Origin: Aquarana catesbeiana | Taxonomy: Eukaryota > Chordata > Amphibia > Anura > Ranidae | NCBI RefSeq assembly: GCF_042186555.1 | Contig: NC_133325.1 | Span: 670,332,640 to 670,396,639 of the forward strand | Reading direction: 5' to 3' | Length of the DNA stretch: 64,000 nucleotides | In this document: piece by piece, positions 1 through 10,599 of the stretch | Position numbering within the stretch: position 1 is the stretch's first letter | How the letters are laid out: the number at the start of each line of letters is the position of its first letter | Notes under the pieces: generated by a model | The model's input: only the letters and a program-made list of their open reading frames with translations | What the model was told of the DNA's origin: nothing | Databases searched by the model: none | Position numbers and translations under genes: made by a program

Positions 1-43
1 AAAGTGAACTATCAAATTGTTAGAAATTGATAGCTATGTGAAA

Positions 44-210
44 AGCAACAATAAGTGAAGCAAAAATTGTATTTATAAAATAACATCAAAGTTCATATAT
101 GACTTGAAAAAACTTGGTGCAGACAATTTGTTTTTTCAAGTCACCATGTCGTCATATATGGACTTTGATGTTATTTTATGAATACAATTTTTGCTTCACT
201 TATTGTTGCT
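44..210. repeat. Imperfect palindrome, MITE-like hairpin
   Basis: Arms at about 44-112 and 131-210 are inverted copies of each other with a short loop at 113-130. The right arm has about 11 extra bases near the loop and a few substitutions. The outer ends read AGCAACAATAAGTGAAGC and its complement. This is the structure of a palindromic non-autonomous DNA element. No target duplication was identified. Confidence 0.8.
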
Positions 211-224
211 CTCATTATATATAT

Positions 225-565
225 TTATTTTTTTCTTCTCTTGTCATCACTATTTGCAGTTACTGCATTGGCAATTTAATCACCTTATCTTGCAATGCAG
301 TAATATGATAGCACTGTGTTTCTTTACATGTGAGGTTTTGCATTACATCTATGGTCACACCATTTGTTTCCTATTTTTGATATCATATTAGCGCTACACT
401 TTTCTTTACATAATAAAAGTCTTTGACACTTATGAAATGCTTGTAACTATACTTCAGTATACCATAGTAACTTCTGACAAAAGAGATCTAAAAACACTGA
501 AGCAGCAGACTGTGAAAATTATTATTTGTCATTCTCGAAATGTTTGGCCACAGCTGTACAGTATA
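225..565. other. Unassigned AT-rich stretch
   Basis: AT-rich DNA with only short chance reading frames. I see no splice-bounded coding segment, RNA gene or clear repeat structure here. Confidence 0.5.
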
Positions 566-572
566 TACCTGT

Positions 573-1072
573 ACACTCACCGGTCACTTTATTAGGTACG
601 CCTGTTCAATTGCTTGGTAACACAAATTCCTAATCAGCCAATCACATGGCAGCAACTCAATGCATTTAGGCATCTAGACGTGGTGGAGACGACTTGCTGA
701 AGTTCAAACCGAGCATCAGAAATGGGAAGAAAGGGGATTTAAGTGACTTTGAATGTGGCATGGTTGTTGGTGCCAGAAGGGCTGGTCTGAGTATTTAAAA
801 AACTGCTGATCTACTGGGATTTTCACACACAACCATCTCTAGGATTTACAGAGAATGGTCCGAAAAAGAGAAAATATTCAGTGAGCGGCAGTTGTATAGA
901 GGAAAATGCCTTGTTGATGTCAGAGGAGAATGGGCAGACTGGCTTGATATGATAGAAAGGCAACAGTAACTCAAATAACCACACGTTACAATCCAGGTAT
1001 GCAGAACACCAGCTCTGAACGCATAACACATCAAACCTTGAAGCAGATGGGCTACAGCAGCAGAATACCGAG
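573..1072 (+). mobile_element. Tc1-like transposon, 5' half only
   Basis: The segment starts with a terminal repeat containing CACTCACCGGTCACTTTATT, typical of a widespread fish/amphibian Tc1 family. It continues through the start of the transposase, where broken frames still show the paired helix-turn-helix region. The similarity stops abruptly around 1072 at the position where the DDE domain should begin, and no 3' terminal repeat is found. It is a dead, truncated copy. Family identity is from remembered consensus features and was not computed. Confidence 0.8.
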
Positions 1073-1089
1073 CTGTAAGGGCAGTACAA

Positions 1090-1943
1090 ACGTGGAATTT
1101 CCTAACATGGGAATTGATTCTAACAGATTTTTTTAAAAAAGGTTTGGAGGTCTTCCTAAAAGTACATTAGGAACATTACATGTGAATGTATTTTTATACA
1201 TTGTACAAGTACATTACATTACATTTTTATTAAAAAAAAAAAAAAATAGCAAATTGTTGATCCAGGGAGAGAACACCACATGAAAACTGAACCACACACT
1301 TTAAGGGTTCTTTGCTTGAATTTGAGGATGTCAGATTTTCTTTTAATATAAGTGGTTGAATTTGATGATAATGTGTTTTTTTCAGCCTATGTTGCTAGGT
1401 AACGCATTACGTTAATGGTAAAATGTTATCTTTTAGAATCCCCTTAACATAATGATCACATTCTTTTTGAAGGGTCAATGACCAGCGATACAGACCTAGT
1501 TCAATGAACAACTAGTTTGATTAGCTTCAGCAAAATAGTTATTGGAGCCAGATGGTAATACAGAAAATATAGTGTTGGAGTCAACTTAAAGAGCACCTGT
1601 CACAAAAGAAGTATAGGGGCAACAATTGGTGTTCCCCTTTTGAAAATGCCTGTCTGAGTGGGGCTTAAAACAAGCATGTGCTAAAGGAATTTTAAAAATG
1701 AGTGCCAGAATTCACAATGTCCTATGTTTTATACTATTTCCAGGTCAGTAGAATTTGGTAGGCATTGTAGTGAAATATCAATGGGGGGGGGGGGTTATAT
1801 AGAAATGGTAGCCTATATACTTCTCCTATGATAGGTGTGCATAAAAAAAAAAAAAAAATTTTTGCAAAGATTTATAATCCGAATATCCAGGAAAATGTAG
1901 ACTTTAGTTTGGGGGTCAAACCTGTTGAGTGTTCGCTGAAAAG
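1090..1943. other. Unassigned noncoding stretch with homopolymer runs
   Basis: Contains an A run near 1231-1246, a G run near 1782-1794 and another A run near 1843-1858. No gene, splice signal or TIR pair was recognised. It lies downstream of the last visible HSD3B-like exon, and is therefore probably intronic. Confidence 0.4.
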
Positions 1944-2304
1944 TACTGTATTTATTGGCGTATAACACGCACTTTTTCTCCCAGAAAATCGGGTGCAAAT
2001 AGTGTGTGCGTGTTATATGCCAATACTGCAATCTGGGCTGCCTAGGAGGGAACCGGGAGGGGGGCGGGATGAGCGCCGTCAGATTACATACAGCGAGAAT
2101 CCCCTGTTTATCCCCTGTAATAGGAAGTCTCGTCTCCTGGGCCGGCGTTGGAGCAGTGTTCTGTCTATCATAGAAGCCGGTCCAGGTGGTGAGACTTTGT
2201 ATTAAAGAGGCCGCCGATTAAACAGGAGATTCTTGCTGTATGTAATCTGACTGCGCTTGTCCCACCCCCCTCCCTGTCCCCTCCAAGGCAGCAGTAATCT
2301 GAGT

Positions 2305-2530
2305 TGAGGCTGCAGATGGGCATTGATCAGGCTGCCTTCATGGCAATGGTGAGGCTGCAGATGGGCATTGATCAGGCTGCCTTCATGGCAATGGTGAGGC
2401 TGCAGATGGGCATTGATCAGGCTGCCTTCATGGCAATGGTGAGGCTGCAGTTGGGCATTGATGGGCAATTGTGAGGCTGCTGATGGGCAATGATCAAGCT
2501 GCATTGATGGGCAATAGTGAGTCTGTAGAT
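2305..2530. repeat. 45-bp tandem repeat array
   Basis: About four near-identical 45-bp units with the core GGGCATTGATCAGGCTGC, decaying into shorter variants by 2530. Related units reappear at 4417-4500 after the nested element. The array was therefore continuous before the insertion at 2532-4411. Confidence 0.85.
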
Positions 2531-2531
2531 C

Positions 2532-4411
2532 CAGGGCCGTCTTAATAGCATCATGGGCCCCTGGGCAAAGTAATGCTCTGGGGCCCCTACAAGGGACACA
2601 TCGCAGGTAAACAGACATCAAGTAGGTAGAAGGCAGACAAGCGGAGCTTCCCTTCTGTACAGCAAAGAAACAGTGGGAAAATACTACATACATAAAGTAA
2701 CAAAGCTGTCCTGTGCATATAATATATCTGCTAGAATGATGCTCAGGACAGTTGTAACAAGTATAGACACAACCGCCAACAAAAATCATGAGGCACCATC
2801 CAGCCTGACAGGGCCTCAGATAACCCCAACATTGTAACCCCCTCTACATCTTATATACATCCAGCACTCCTAACTCTACCCTACCCCCCCCCCCCCACAC
2901 ACACACACACACACATACACCAGGTTTTCCCCTACCATTGTTATCCCGTTACCACTTCCACACCTCCTGGATTCTCGACGCCAAATACCTCTCCAGCACT
3001 CTGACCCCTCTACACCCCAGATCTCCCCCCAGCACTCAAACCCCTCTATACACCAACAATATGACCCCTCTACACCCCAGATACCCCCCTAACACTCTGA
3101 CCCCACTGCACCCCAGATATCCCCCCAGCACTCTGACCCCTCTACACCCCAGATTTCCCCTAGCGTTCTGACCCCTTTACACCCCAGATATCCCCCCCAG
3201 CACTCTGACCCCTCTACACCCTAGATATCCATCCAGCACTCTGACCTCTCTACACCCCAGATATCCCCCCAGCACTCTTATCCCTCTACACCCCAGATAT
3301 CTCCCAAGCACTCAAACCCCTCTACACCCCATATATCCCCCCCAGCACTCTGACCCCTCTACACCCCAGATATCCCCAAAGCACTCTGACCCCTCTACAC
3401 CCCAGATATCTCCCAAGCACTCAAACCCCTCTATACACCAACAATATGACCCCTATACACCCCAGATATTCCCCTAGCACTCTGTCCCCGCTACACCCCA
3501 GATATCCCCCCAGCACTATGACCCCTCTACACCCCAGCTATCCCCCCAGAACTCTGACCCCTCTACACCCCAGATATCCCCCCAGCACTCTGACCTCTCT
3601 ACACCCCACATTCCCCCATAACGGTAACCCCACTACACCCCAGATGTCCCTCCAGCACTCTGATCCCTCTCTGCACCCCAGATCCCTCAGCACTCTGACC
3701 TCTCTACACCCCAGATATTCCCCCAGCACTCTGATCCCTTTACACCCCAGATATCCCCCCAGCACTCTGACCCCTCTACACCCCAGATATCCCCCTAGCA
3801 CTCTGACCCCTCTATACCCCAGATATCTCCTAAGCACTCTTAACCATCTACATCCCAGATATCTCCCCAGCACTCTGACCCCTCTACATGCCAGATATCC
3901 CCCAGCACTCTGACACCTCTACACCCCAGATATCTCCTAAGCACTCTTAACCATCTACATCCCAGATATCTCCCCAGCACTCTGACCCCTCTACATGCCA
4001 GATATCCCCCAGCACTCTGACACCTCTACACCCCAGATATCCCCCCAGCACTCTGACCCCTCTACACCCCACATTCCTCCATAACGGTAACCCCACTACA
4101 CCCCAGATGTCCCTCCAGCACTCTGATCCCTCTCTGCACCCCAGATTCCCCAGCACTTTGACCTCTCTACACCCCAGATATTCCCCCAGCACCCTGATCC
4201 CTCTACACCCCAGATATCTCTCCAGCACTCTGACCCCACTACACCCCAGATATCTCCCAAGCACTCTGACCCATCTACATTCCAGATATCTTGACAAAGC
4301 AGTACTTGTTTACCAACTAAGCTGCAAGGGGCAGGGAAAATGCAGGGCCCCCCCATGCAGCTGGGGCCCCTGGGCAGTGCCCAGTTGTGCCCACTTATTA
4401 AGACAGCCCTG
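2532..4411. mobile_element. hAT-type non-autonomous element with minisatellite core
   Basis: Begins CAGGGCCGTCTTAATA and ends TTATTAAGACAGCCCTG, an inverted repeat extended on both sides by GGGCCCCTGGGC-type sequence. It is flanked by TGTAGATC (2524-2531) and TGTAGATG (4412-4419), an 8-bp target duplication with one mismatch. Terminal CAGG plus 8-bp duplication is the hAT signature. No transposase frame is present. Most of the interior is the 36-bp minisatellite. Confidence 0.75.
2950..4290. repeat. 36-bp minisatellite, about 35 units
   Basis: Tandem units built on CCAGCACTCTGACCCCTC followed by TACACCCCAGATATCCCC. Units vary by point changes and small indels, and a higher-order block of several units is duplicated (compare 3595-3730 with 4045-4190). 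Open frames across it on both strands are caused by the repeat and are not genes. Confidence 0.95.
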
Positions 4412-4599
4412 TGTAGATGGGCATTGATCAGGCTGCATTGATGGGCACTAGTGAGGCTGCAGATGGGCAATGGTGAGGCTGTATTGATGGGCACTGACCC
4501 TTATTTTGCTTCAAAGTTCTTTATTTAAAATTACGTTTTTTCCCCTGAAACTTCCCTCCTAAAATGAAGGTGCGTGTTATACGCTGATAAATATGGTAA

Positions 4600-4972
4600 T
4601 TTTTTAATGTGATTTTTACATTTTCACATGCTTCCTCTATATTTTCTTTGTATTTAAAAAAAATGCAGAGATTTGTAGGCTTAGCCACTGAAGGCCAGCT
4701 AACAGCACATGTGAATAGAGGCCTGTGATCACATAATACAAGGCGTGAATGAACAATGGGAAAGAAGGATCTGATAAACGTCAGTGTCACTTCTGTATAT
4801 TAGAGCTGCAGATATCTTAGTCACAGCACTGAAAGTATAGTGAAAGCTATGCTATCCAGCAATGATGAAACTGTAAGTGATAAAGGCCAGTGATCCTGGA
4901 GGTGGCATACACCTCATGAGAGTTAATAAAAAACAAAATACTTAGAATTCTGCTTTACTGCAGAAGTATTAT
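4600..4972. other. Unassigned intronic or intergenic stretch
   Basis: No coding exon, RNA gene or repeat structure was recognised. Confidence 0.4.
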
Positions 4973-5223
4973 GTAAGGCTGGATTCACACTTTTGCGAAT
5001 TGGATGCGGGTTTCTCTGTATCCAATTTGCATAGCAGGTGATTCTGACTGGCTCTCTATGGAGCCAGTTTACACATCTCCGCAGTGTCTGTGCGTCTTTT
5101 GGTCCATTTTAGGTCCGAATTCTGCCAAAAATTTGGGCTGAAATCTGACCTAGAATGGTGAATGGAGATGCACTGGACTCCTGCTGTGAGCCACTGCGTT
5201 CTCCAGTGTGAACCCAGCCTTAC
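4973..5223. mobile_element. Short TIR element (MITE)
   Basis: About 250 bp ending in inverted repeats: GTAAGGCTGGATTCACACT at the left and AGTGTGAACCCAGCCTTAC at the right, with one mismatch. No coding capacity. The superfamily cannot be set because no clear target duplication was found. Confidence 0.75.
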
Positions 5224-5534
5224 GACCTTCCTGCATATTAGTAGCAGGGGGTCACTCACTCTGCATCACCACCATTTACTGAATGCCTTGTATTTTTTTT
5301 AATGAATACAAGGTAATCTCTGATTGGACATGTTGGAGAGGCAGGGCACTGACATCTTAATCTCTACCTCAGGCAATCAAATAATTGAAAAATACAAGGC
5401 ATTGTGTGAATGGTGACGGTGCAGTGTGAGTTACTCCCTATAGTTACTATGTAGAAGGGCAGCCTTCAGGTGTTCTGTACAATGATAGCTAAAATGTGGA
5501 GGTGCTGAGAACACACTTTTTATTAAAGACTTAC

Positions 5535-5643
5535 CCCACCATAGGATCTAAATTTGTGTTTGGTCCAACTGCAGCTATTGAGCTTGTGTACAGTAAGTAG
5601 GGGACATCTGAGGCCAGACAAGCTTTTATAACATTCTCTGTCC
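5535..5643 (-). CDS. hsd3b7: HSD3B7-like 3-beta-hydroxysteroid dehydrogenase, third visible coding exon
   Basis: A 109-nt exon read on the minus strand, with acceptor TTTCTTTGCAG before 5643 and donor GTAAGT after 5535. It completes the split glycine codon from the previous exon and encodes GTENVIKACL, then YLLYTSSI and VGPN, the conserved 3-beta-HSD block. The SS pair includes the serine of the SDR catalytic Ser-Tyr-Lys set. It ends in phase 2 within a glycine codon. The YxxxK exon and the C-terminal membrane part are not in the window, so the gene must run off the left edge. Family enzymes oxidise the 3-beta-hydroxyl and isomerise delta-5 steroids at the ER; the HSD3B7 member acts in bile acid synthesis. 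Assignment to HSD3B7 rather than another paralogue is an inference from the overall match. Confidence 0.88.
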
Positions 5644-5793
5644 CTGCAAAGAAAAAAGTGACAAAAAATTTAATATAGAGGTTCTGTTTTCTAGTTAATC
5701 ACTGTAGCTACTCTCAAAAACCTGTCTTAAGCCAAACCTCAGTCAGGTTTTTAGTGCTGTCTGTGCCCCCATTGGGATGATTTACCCTCTATA

Positions 5794-7422
5794 CAGTGCA
5801 TCCAGAAAGTGTTTACAACGCTTTACTTTTTCCACATTTTGTTATGTTACAGCCTTATTCCAAATGGATTAAATTGATTATTTTCCTCAAAATTCTACAA
5901 ATAAATACTCCATAAAGACAACATGAAAGATGTTTCTGTGAAATATTTGCAAATTTATAAAAAAAAAAAAATCATATGTACATAAGTATTCACAGCCGTT
6001 GCCATGACACTGAGAATTCAGCTCACGTGCTTCCACTGATCATCCTTGAGATGGTTCAACAACTTGGAGTCCACCTGTGGTAAATTCAGTTGATTGGACA
6101 TGATTTGGAAAGGCACACACCTGTCTATGAAAAGTCCCACAGTTAACAGTGCATGTCAGAGCACAGACAAAGCCATGAAGTCCAAGGAATTGTCTGTAGA
6201 CCTCCAAGACAGGAATGTATCAAGGCACAGATCTGGGGAAGGGTACATAAAAATATCTGCAGCATTGAAGGTCCCAATAAGCACAGTGGCCTCCATCATC
6301 CGTAAATGGAAGAAGTTTGGAACCACCAGGAGTCTTCCTAGAGCGGGCCGCCCAGCCAAACTGAACAATCGGGGGAGAAGGGCCTTAGTCAGGGAGGTGA
6401 CCAAGAACCTGATGGTCACTCTGATATGAGCTCCAACGTTTCTCTGTGGAGAGAGGAGAACCTTCCAGATGAACAACCATTTTTGCAGCACTCCAGCAAT
6501 AAGGCATGTATAGTAGAGCGCCAGACAGTAGCCACTCCTCAGTAAAAGGTACAGGACAGCCCGCCTGGATTTTGCCAAAAGGCACCTGAAAGACTCTTGG
6601 ACCATGAGAAACAAAATTCTCTAGTCTGATGAAATAAAGATTGAACTCTTTGGCCTGAATGTGTCAAGTGTCATATCAGGAGGAAACCAGGCACCGCTTT
6701 TAATCTGGCCAGTACCATCCCTACAGTGAAGCATTGTGGTGGTGGCAGCATCATGCTGTGGGGATTTTTTCAGCGTCAGGAACTTGGGAGACTAGTCAGG
6801 ATTGAGGGAAAGATGAATGCAGCAATGTACAGAGACATCCTTGATAAAAACCTGCTCCAGGAGCGCTCTGGACCTCAGGCTGGGGCGAAGGTTCATCTTC
6901 CAACAGGACAACACCCTACGCACACAGCCAAGATAACAAAGGAGTAGCTATGGGACAACTTTGTGAATGTCCTTGATTGGCCCAGCGAGGGCCCAGACTT
7001 GAACCTGATTGAACATCTCTGGAGAGATCTGAAAATGGCTGTGCAGCAACGCTCCCAATCCAACCTGATGAAGCTTGAGAGGTGCTGCAAAAAAGAATGG
7101 GAGAAACTGCCCAAAAAATGGGTACACCAAGCTTGTAGCATCATACTCCAAAGAGGCTTGCGACTGTAATTGGTGCTAAAGGTGCTTCAACAAAGTATTG
7201 AGCAAAGGCTGTGAATACTTATGTACATGTGATTTTTTTTTTCATTTTTTATATTTAATACATATGCAAGGATTTCAAACAAACATTTTTCACATAGTCA
7301 TTATGGGGTATTGTTTGTAGAATTTTTAGGAAAATAATGAATGTAATCAATTTTGGAATAAGGCTGTAACATAGCAAAATTTGGAAAAATGTAAGTACTG
7401 TAAATACTTTTCAGATGCACTA
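5794..7422 (+). mobile_element. Tc1-like transposon, near full length, inactivated
   Basis: Long terminal inverted repeats of roughly 200 bp run from CAGTGCATCCAGAAAGTG at the left to TTTTCAGATGCACTA at the right, with TA on each side as expected for Tc1/mariner insertion. It lies in an intron of the HSD3B-like gene on the opposite strand. The transposase inside is broken (see next entry). Confidence 0.9.
6094..7169 (+). pseudogene. Tc1-like transposase, frameshifted and stopped
   Basis: The DD34E transposase cuts and pastes its own element at TA sites. The N-terminal piece (6094-6429) carries the helix-turn-helix region (IKISAALKVPISTVASIIRK) and the GRPAKL DNA-contact motif. A central piece (from 6726) carries GGGSIMLWGFF. 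A frame-disrupted FQQDN block near 6898 holds the second aspartate. The C-terminal piece (6963-7169) has PDLNLIEHLWRDLK with the catalytic glutamate. Several stops and frameshifts separate the pieces, so no functional enzyme can be made. Confidence 0.88.
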
Positions 7423-7594
7423 TATGTGCTGGTGACCATTGTCACTGGGACTGAAAGGGAGGGAAAATAAAAAATTGAGTTTATCACCAGAACAGGAACA
7501 GAGGGGAAATCTTTCACTGGAAACACGTGTTGTAGTGCCAACTGTCTGGGGAGATTTCTTCTCTCCCCTTTTGTATCTACAGTCCCAAGTGAGA

Positions 7595-7862
7595 TATAGG
7601 GAGTTATTTACTAAAGGCAAATCCACTTTGCACTACAAGTACAATTGACAAGTGCAAAGTGCACTTGAAATTGCACTGAAAGTGCACTTGGAAGTGCAGT
7701 CGCTGTAGATCCGAGGAAGACATGCAAAGAAAATAAAAAACAGCATTTTTAGCCTGTACATGATTTGATGATAAAATCAGCAGAGCTTCCCCGCATTTCA
7801 GATCTACCTCTCAGATTTACAGCGACTGCACTTCCAAGTGATCTTTCAGTGCAATTTTAGAT
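7595..7862. repeat. Palindromic MITE-like repeat, right end lost
   Basis: Begins AGTTATTTACTAAAGGCAAA. Internal arms around 7664-7711 and 7814-7856 are inverted copies (GCAGTCGCTGTAGATC against GATTTACAGCGACTGC). A related left end occurs again at about 23728 (TTGATTTACTAAAGGCAAAT), showing a dispersed family. The right end appears truncated. Confidence 0.65.
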
Positions 7863-7899
7863 ATGAGACAGTCTTTACCAACAATCCACTTTTACAACC

Positions 7900-8142
7900 C
7901 AGATTAGATTGGACACAGCACTCCAAATTTAGGAGCCAGATCGCTGTTCTGCTAGTAAGGAAGACAGAGATACTGTGTTTCTGCTAAGCAGGAACACGGA
8001 TCTCTGTCTTCCTACAGTTAAACCATCCCCCACACATTAAGAAAGCACTCCCAGGGAAGAAATTTAACCCTTTGATTGCCCCTTCCCGGCCAGTGTCATT
8101 AGTACAGTGGCAGTGCATTTTTTTTAGCACTGATCAATGTAT
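7900..8142. repeat. Fragment of the dispersed CACTTAACC/TGCGATACGG repeat family
   Basis: Sequence such as CCCGGCCAGTGTCATTAGTA and TTTTAGCACTGATCA matches, in the opposite orientation or in a variant form, the larger copy at 40150-41330. It stops exactly where the element at 8143 begins. Confidence 0.5.
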
Positions 8143-8550
8143 TATGCTGTGTACACACGACCAGACTTTTCGACAGCAAAGGTCCGACGGAACTATCCGC
8201 TGGACAATAGGATCGTGTGTGGGCTTCATCGGACCTTTGCTGTTGAATAATCAGATGGACTTTAGAAATAGAACATGTTTCAAATCTTTCTGACGAACTC
8301 AAGTCTGGTCGAAAAATCCGTTCATCTGTATGCTAGTCCAACAGATGAACAACAATGCAAGGGCAGCTATTGGCTACTGGCTATGCACTTCCTTATTTTA
8401 GTCCGGTCGTACGTCATCGTGTTCGAATCAATCGGACTTTGGTGTAATCGTGTGTAGGCAAGTCCGTTGCGTCGGAACTTCGTCGAAAGTCCGTCAAAAA
8501 GTCCTTCGGAGTTTAGTCCGTCCAAAGTCTGCTCGAGTGTACACGCCATA
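8143..8550. mobile_element. TIR element of about 408 bp
   Basis: Ends are TATGCTGTGTACACACGA and CTCGAGTGTACACGCCATA, an inverted repeat with few mismatches. The interior repeats GTCCG and GTCGGA motifs in both orientations. It has no coding capacity. It abuts the truncated Tc1 copy at 8555 and probably disrupted that region. Confidence 0.75.
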
Positions 8551-8554
8551 GGTT

Positions 8555-9416
8555 TTCCGCCACACAGTTTTGCATTTAGGCCAAAAAGTTAAATTTTGGT
8601 CTCATCTTCTTCCACATGTTTGATGTGTCCCCCATATGGCTTCTCACAAAATGCAAACGGGACTTCTTATGGCTTTCTTTCAACAACAGCTTTCTTCTTG
8701 CCACTCTTCCATAAAGGCCTGATTTGTGGAGTACACAACTAATAGTTGTCCTGTGGACGGATTCTCCCTCCTGAGCTGTGGATCCCTGTAGATCCTCCAG
8801 AGTTACTATGGGCTTCTTGGCTGCTTCCCTGATTAATGCTCTCCTTGCCCGACCTGTCAGTTTAGGTGGACGGCCATGTCTTGGTAGGTTTGCAGTTGTG
8901 CCATACTCTTTCCATTTTCGGATGATGGATTGAACAGTGCTCAGTAAGATGTTCAAAACTTGGGATATTTTTTTATTACCAAACTCTGCTTCAAACTTCT
9001 CCACAACTTTATCCCTGACTTGTCTGGTGTGTTCCTTGGCCTTCATGATGCTGTTTGTTCACTAAGGTTCTCTAACAAACCCCTGAGGGCTTCACAGAAC
9101 AGCTGTATTTATACTGAGATTAAATTACACACAGGTGGACTCAATTTGCTAATTAGGTGACTTCTGAAGGCAATTGGTTCCACTAGATTTTAGTTAAGGG
9201 TATCAGAGTAAAGGGGGCTGAATACAAATGCATGCCACACTTTTCAGATATTTGTAAAAAAAAAATTAAAAACCACTTATCTTATTCCCTCCACTTCACA
9301 ATTGTGTGCCACTTTGTGTTGGTCTATCACATAAAATACATTTACGTTTTTGGTTGTAACATGAAAAAATGTGGAAAATGTCAAGGGGAATGAATACTTT
9401 TTCAAGGCACTGTAGC
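8555..9416 (-). mobile_element. Tc1-like transposon, 5' half, minus strand
   Basis: On the minus strand it begins with the terminal repeat ACAGTGCCTTGAAAAAGTAT near 9416 and then enters the transposase. The copy stops at about 8555, next to the TIR element at 8143-8550, so the catalytic domain is missing. Confidence 0.85.
8576..9046 (-). pseudogene. Tc1-like transposase, N-terminal 156 residues
   Basis: An open frame beginning MKAKEHTRQVRDKVVEKFEA. It has a first helix-turn-helix (residues about 10-45), QSIIRKWKEYGTT, the GRPPKL motif near residue 80 and the second paired-type domain (TVHRTTIS-like, here SVHRTTISCVLHKSGLYGRV). It ends near KMRPKFNFLA, before the first catalytic aspartate. 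It keeps DNA-binding parts only, so it could not transpose by itself. This half is unusually free of stops compared with the other Tc1 copies here. Confidence 0.88.
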
Positions 9417-9419
9417 ACA

Positions 9420-10330
9420 GATGAACTTGACCCCCCACTCCTGCACAGTCAGGCAAACTGAATTTTCACAGGCATTCCACAATCAGAGAACAGGTAATGG
9501 CTTTGTTTTTGTTATTTATTAGAGGGTTAAAAACTTGGATAGGAATGGGGGGGGGTTATGGGATGCCCACTTCAACTTCAGCAAACTTCAGGGACATTCT
9601 TCCTATATACAGTCTCTATATACAGTTTCAACTTCTTCCTCCAGCACACACTTGCTTGGTCCAGCTATGTCACCCTGTGATGATTTCACAGTTTCTAGAA
9701 ATGGCCCATTAGAGGCAGGGACTCGCAGCCCCTATAAGTGTAGAACAGTAGAGTGACACAGGCTGTACTTTCACATCACTTCCTCCCTGGGGTCACTGAT
9801 CCCAGCACAACCTCTTCAGGCCTCTGTCAACCCACCTGGCTGCAGCTGCCCCTTTAGGCCAACTATTCACCAGCCCACCCAGCTGACTCTCTCTCCAGCC
9901 CACCTGACTGACTCTCAGGAGATCTCCTGGGGAAGGACGAAAGCTTAAGCACACCGCAGTGTTCAGGGAGAACTGGTTACATGTGGCAGTCTCCCCCCTT
10001 GCAAGTCCCCAGTAGTGCTGACCTATCTCTTGCTCTCATGTCTCCAGGAAGGGCTTCCTCCATGTGTTGTGGCAGGAAATATCCAGCACCCGATCCCCGG
10101 CCCAAGGTCACCCCCCCCCCCCCCCAGACTAGGGGACACCCTTGAGGGCCACAGACAGCCTCCTCAACACTATAACACTTTAGCACCAGGGGAGCTGTCA
10201 GGAGTCAACCAGCCCTAAGTCACTGAATGCTTACCCAGATTCAGAGCTCAGGCTTAGCCCTGAGCCAAATAAATGTACCTACACTAACAAGAACCTATAC
10301 TACATCTAGCACACACACTAGAGGGTGCTA
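9420..10330. other. Unassigned intronic stretch, possible old LTR piece
   Basis: 9481-9980 is CA/CT-rich. Near 9976-10000, C-rich DNA reads as a polypurine tract on the minus strand (AAGGGGGGAGACTGCCACA) followed by TGTAACCAG. That arrangement resembles a PPT and LTR start, but no second LTR was found. No exon is visible. Confidence 0.3.
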
Positions 10331-10403
10331 CAGTATGTATAGAACATTATCATATAATGCAGTTCAACATGTGTAGGGTTTTATATTCCTTTAGAAAACT
10401 CAC

Positions 10404-10559
10404 CTCCAACATTTATAGCCTCAAGTTCCTTAAAGGGACGTTCTTCCAAAACATCCACAAGAGCAGCTGTATGAATAACAACATGAACACCTTTGACAGC
10501 TCCCAGAACTTGGTCATAGTTAGTAAGGTCTCCTTTAATGAAGGTAATGGTGGCAGGAC
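10404..10559 (-). CDS. hsd3b7: HSD3B7-like 3-beta-hydroxysteroid dehydrogenase, second visible coding exon
   Basis: A 156-nt minus-strand exon with acceptor ATTGCACTATAG before 10559 and donor GTGAGT after 10404. Entering and leaving phases (both after one base of a glycine codon) match the exons on either side. It encodes roughly residues 50-102, including FIKGDLTNYDQVLGAVKGVH and VVIHTAALVDV, which is the family's Rossmann-fold strand with the HTA motif, and ends AINVG. In the family this part completes the NAD(H) site. No stop or frameshift is seen, which is what distinguishes it from the surrounding decayed repeats. Confidence 0.9.
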
Positions 10560-10599
10560 CTATAGTGCAATAGACAGAAATACAAGCATGAATACGAAG

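Larger units (their letters stand above)
1944..4598. mobile_element. TIR element, 2.65 kb, holding a nested element
   Basis: The left end (GGCGTATAACACGCAC near 1957) and right end (GTGCGTGTTATACGCTGA near 4570) are inverted repeats of about 30 bp. The outermost bases are TA on both sides, which could be a TA target duplication. The interior holds a 45-bp tandem array, then a separate hAT-type element at 2532-4411. No transposase is visible, so this is a non-autonomous element. Confidence 0.7.

Noticed and set aside
3446..4494. Several 100-155-codon frames on both strands
   Set aside because: Artefacts of the 36-bp minisatellite.
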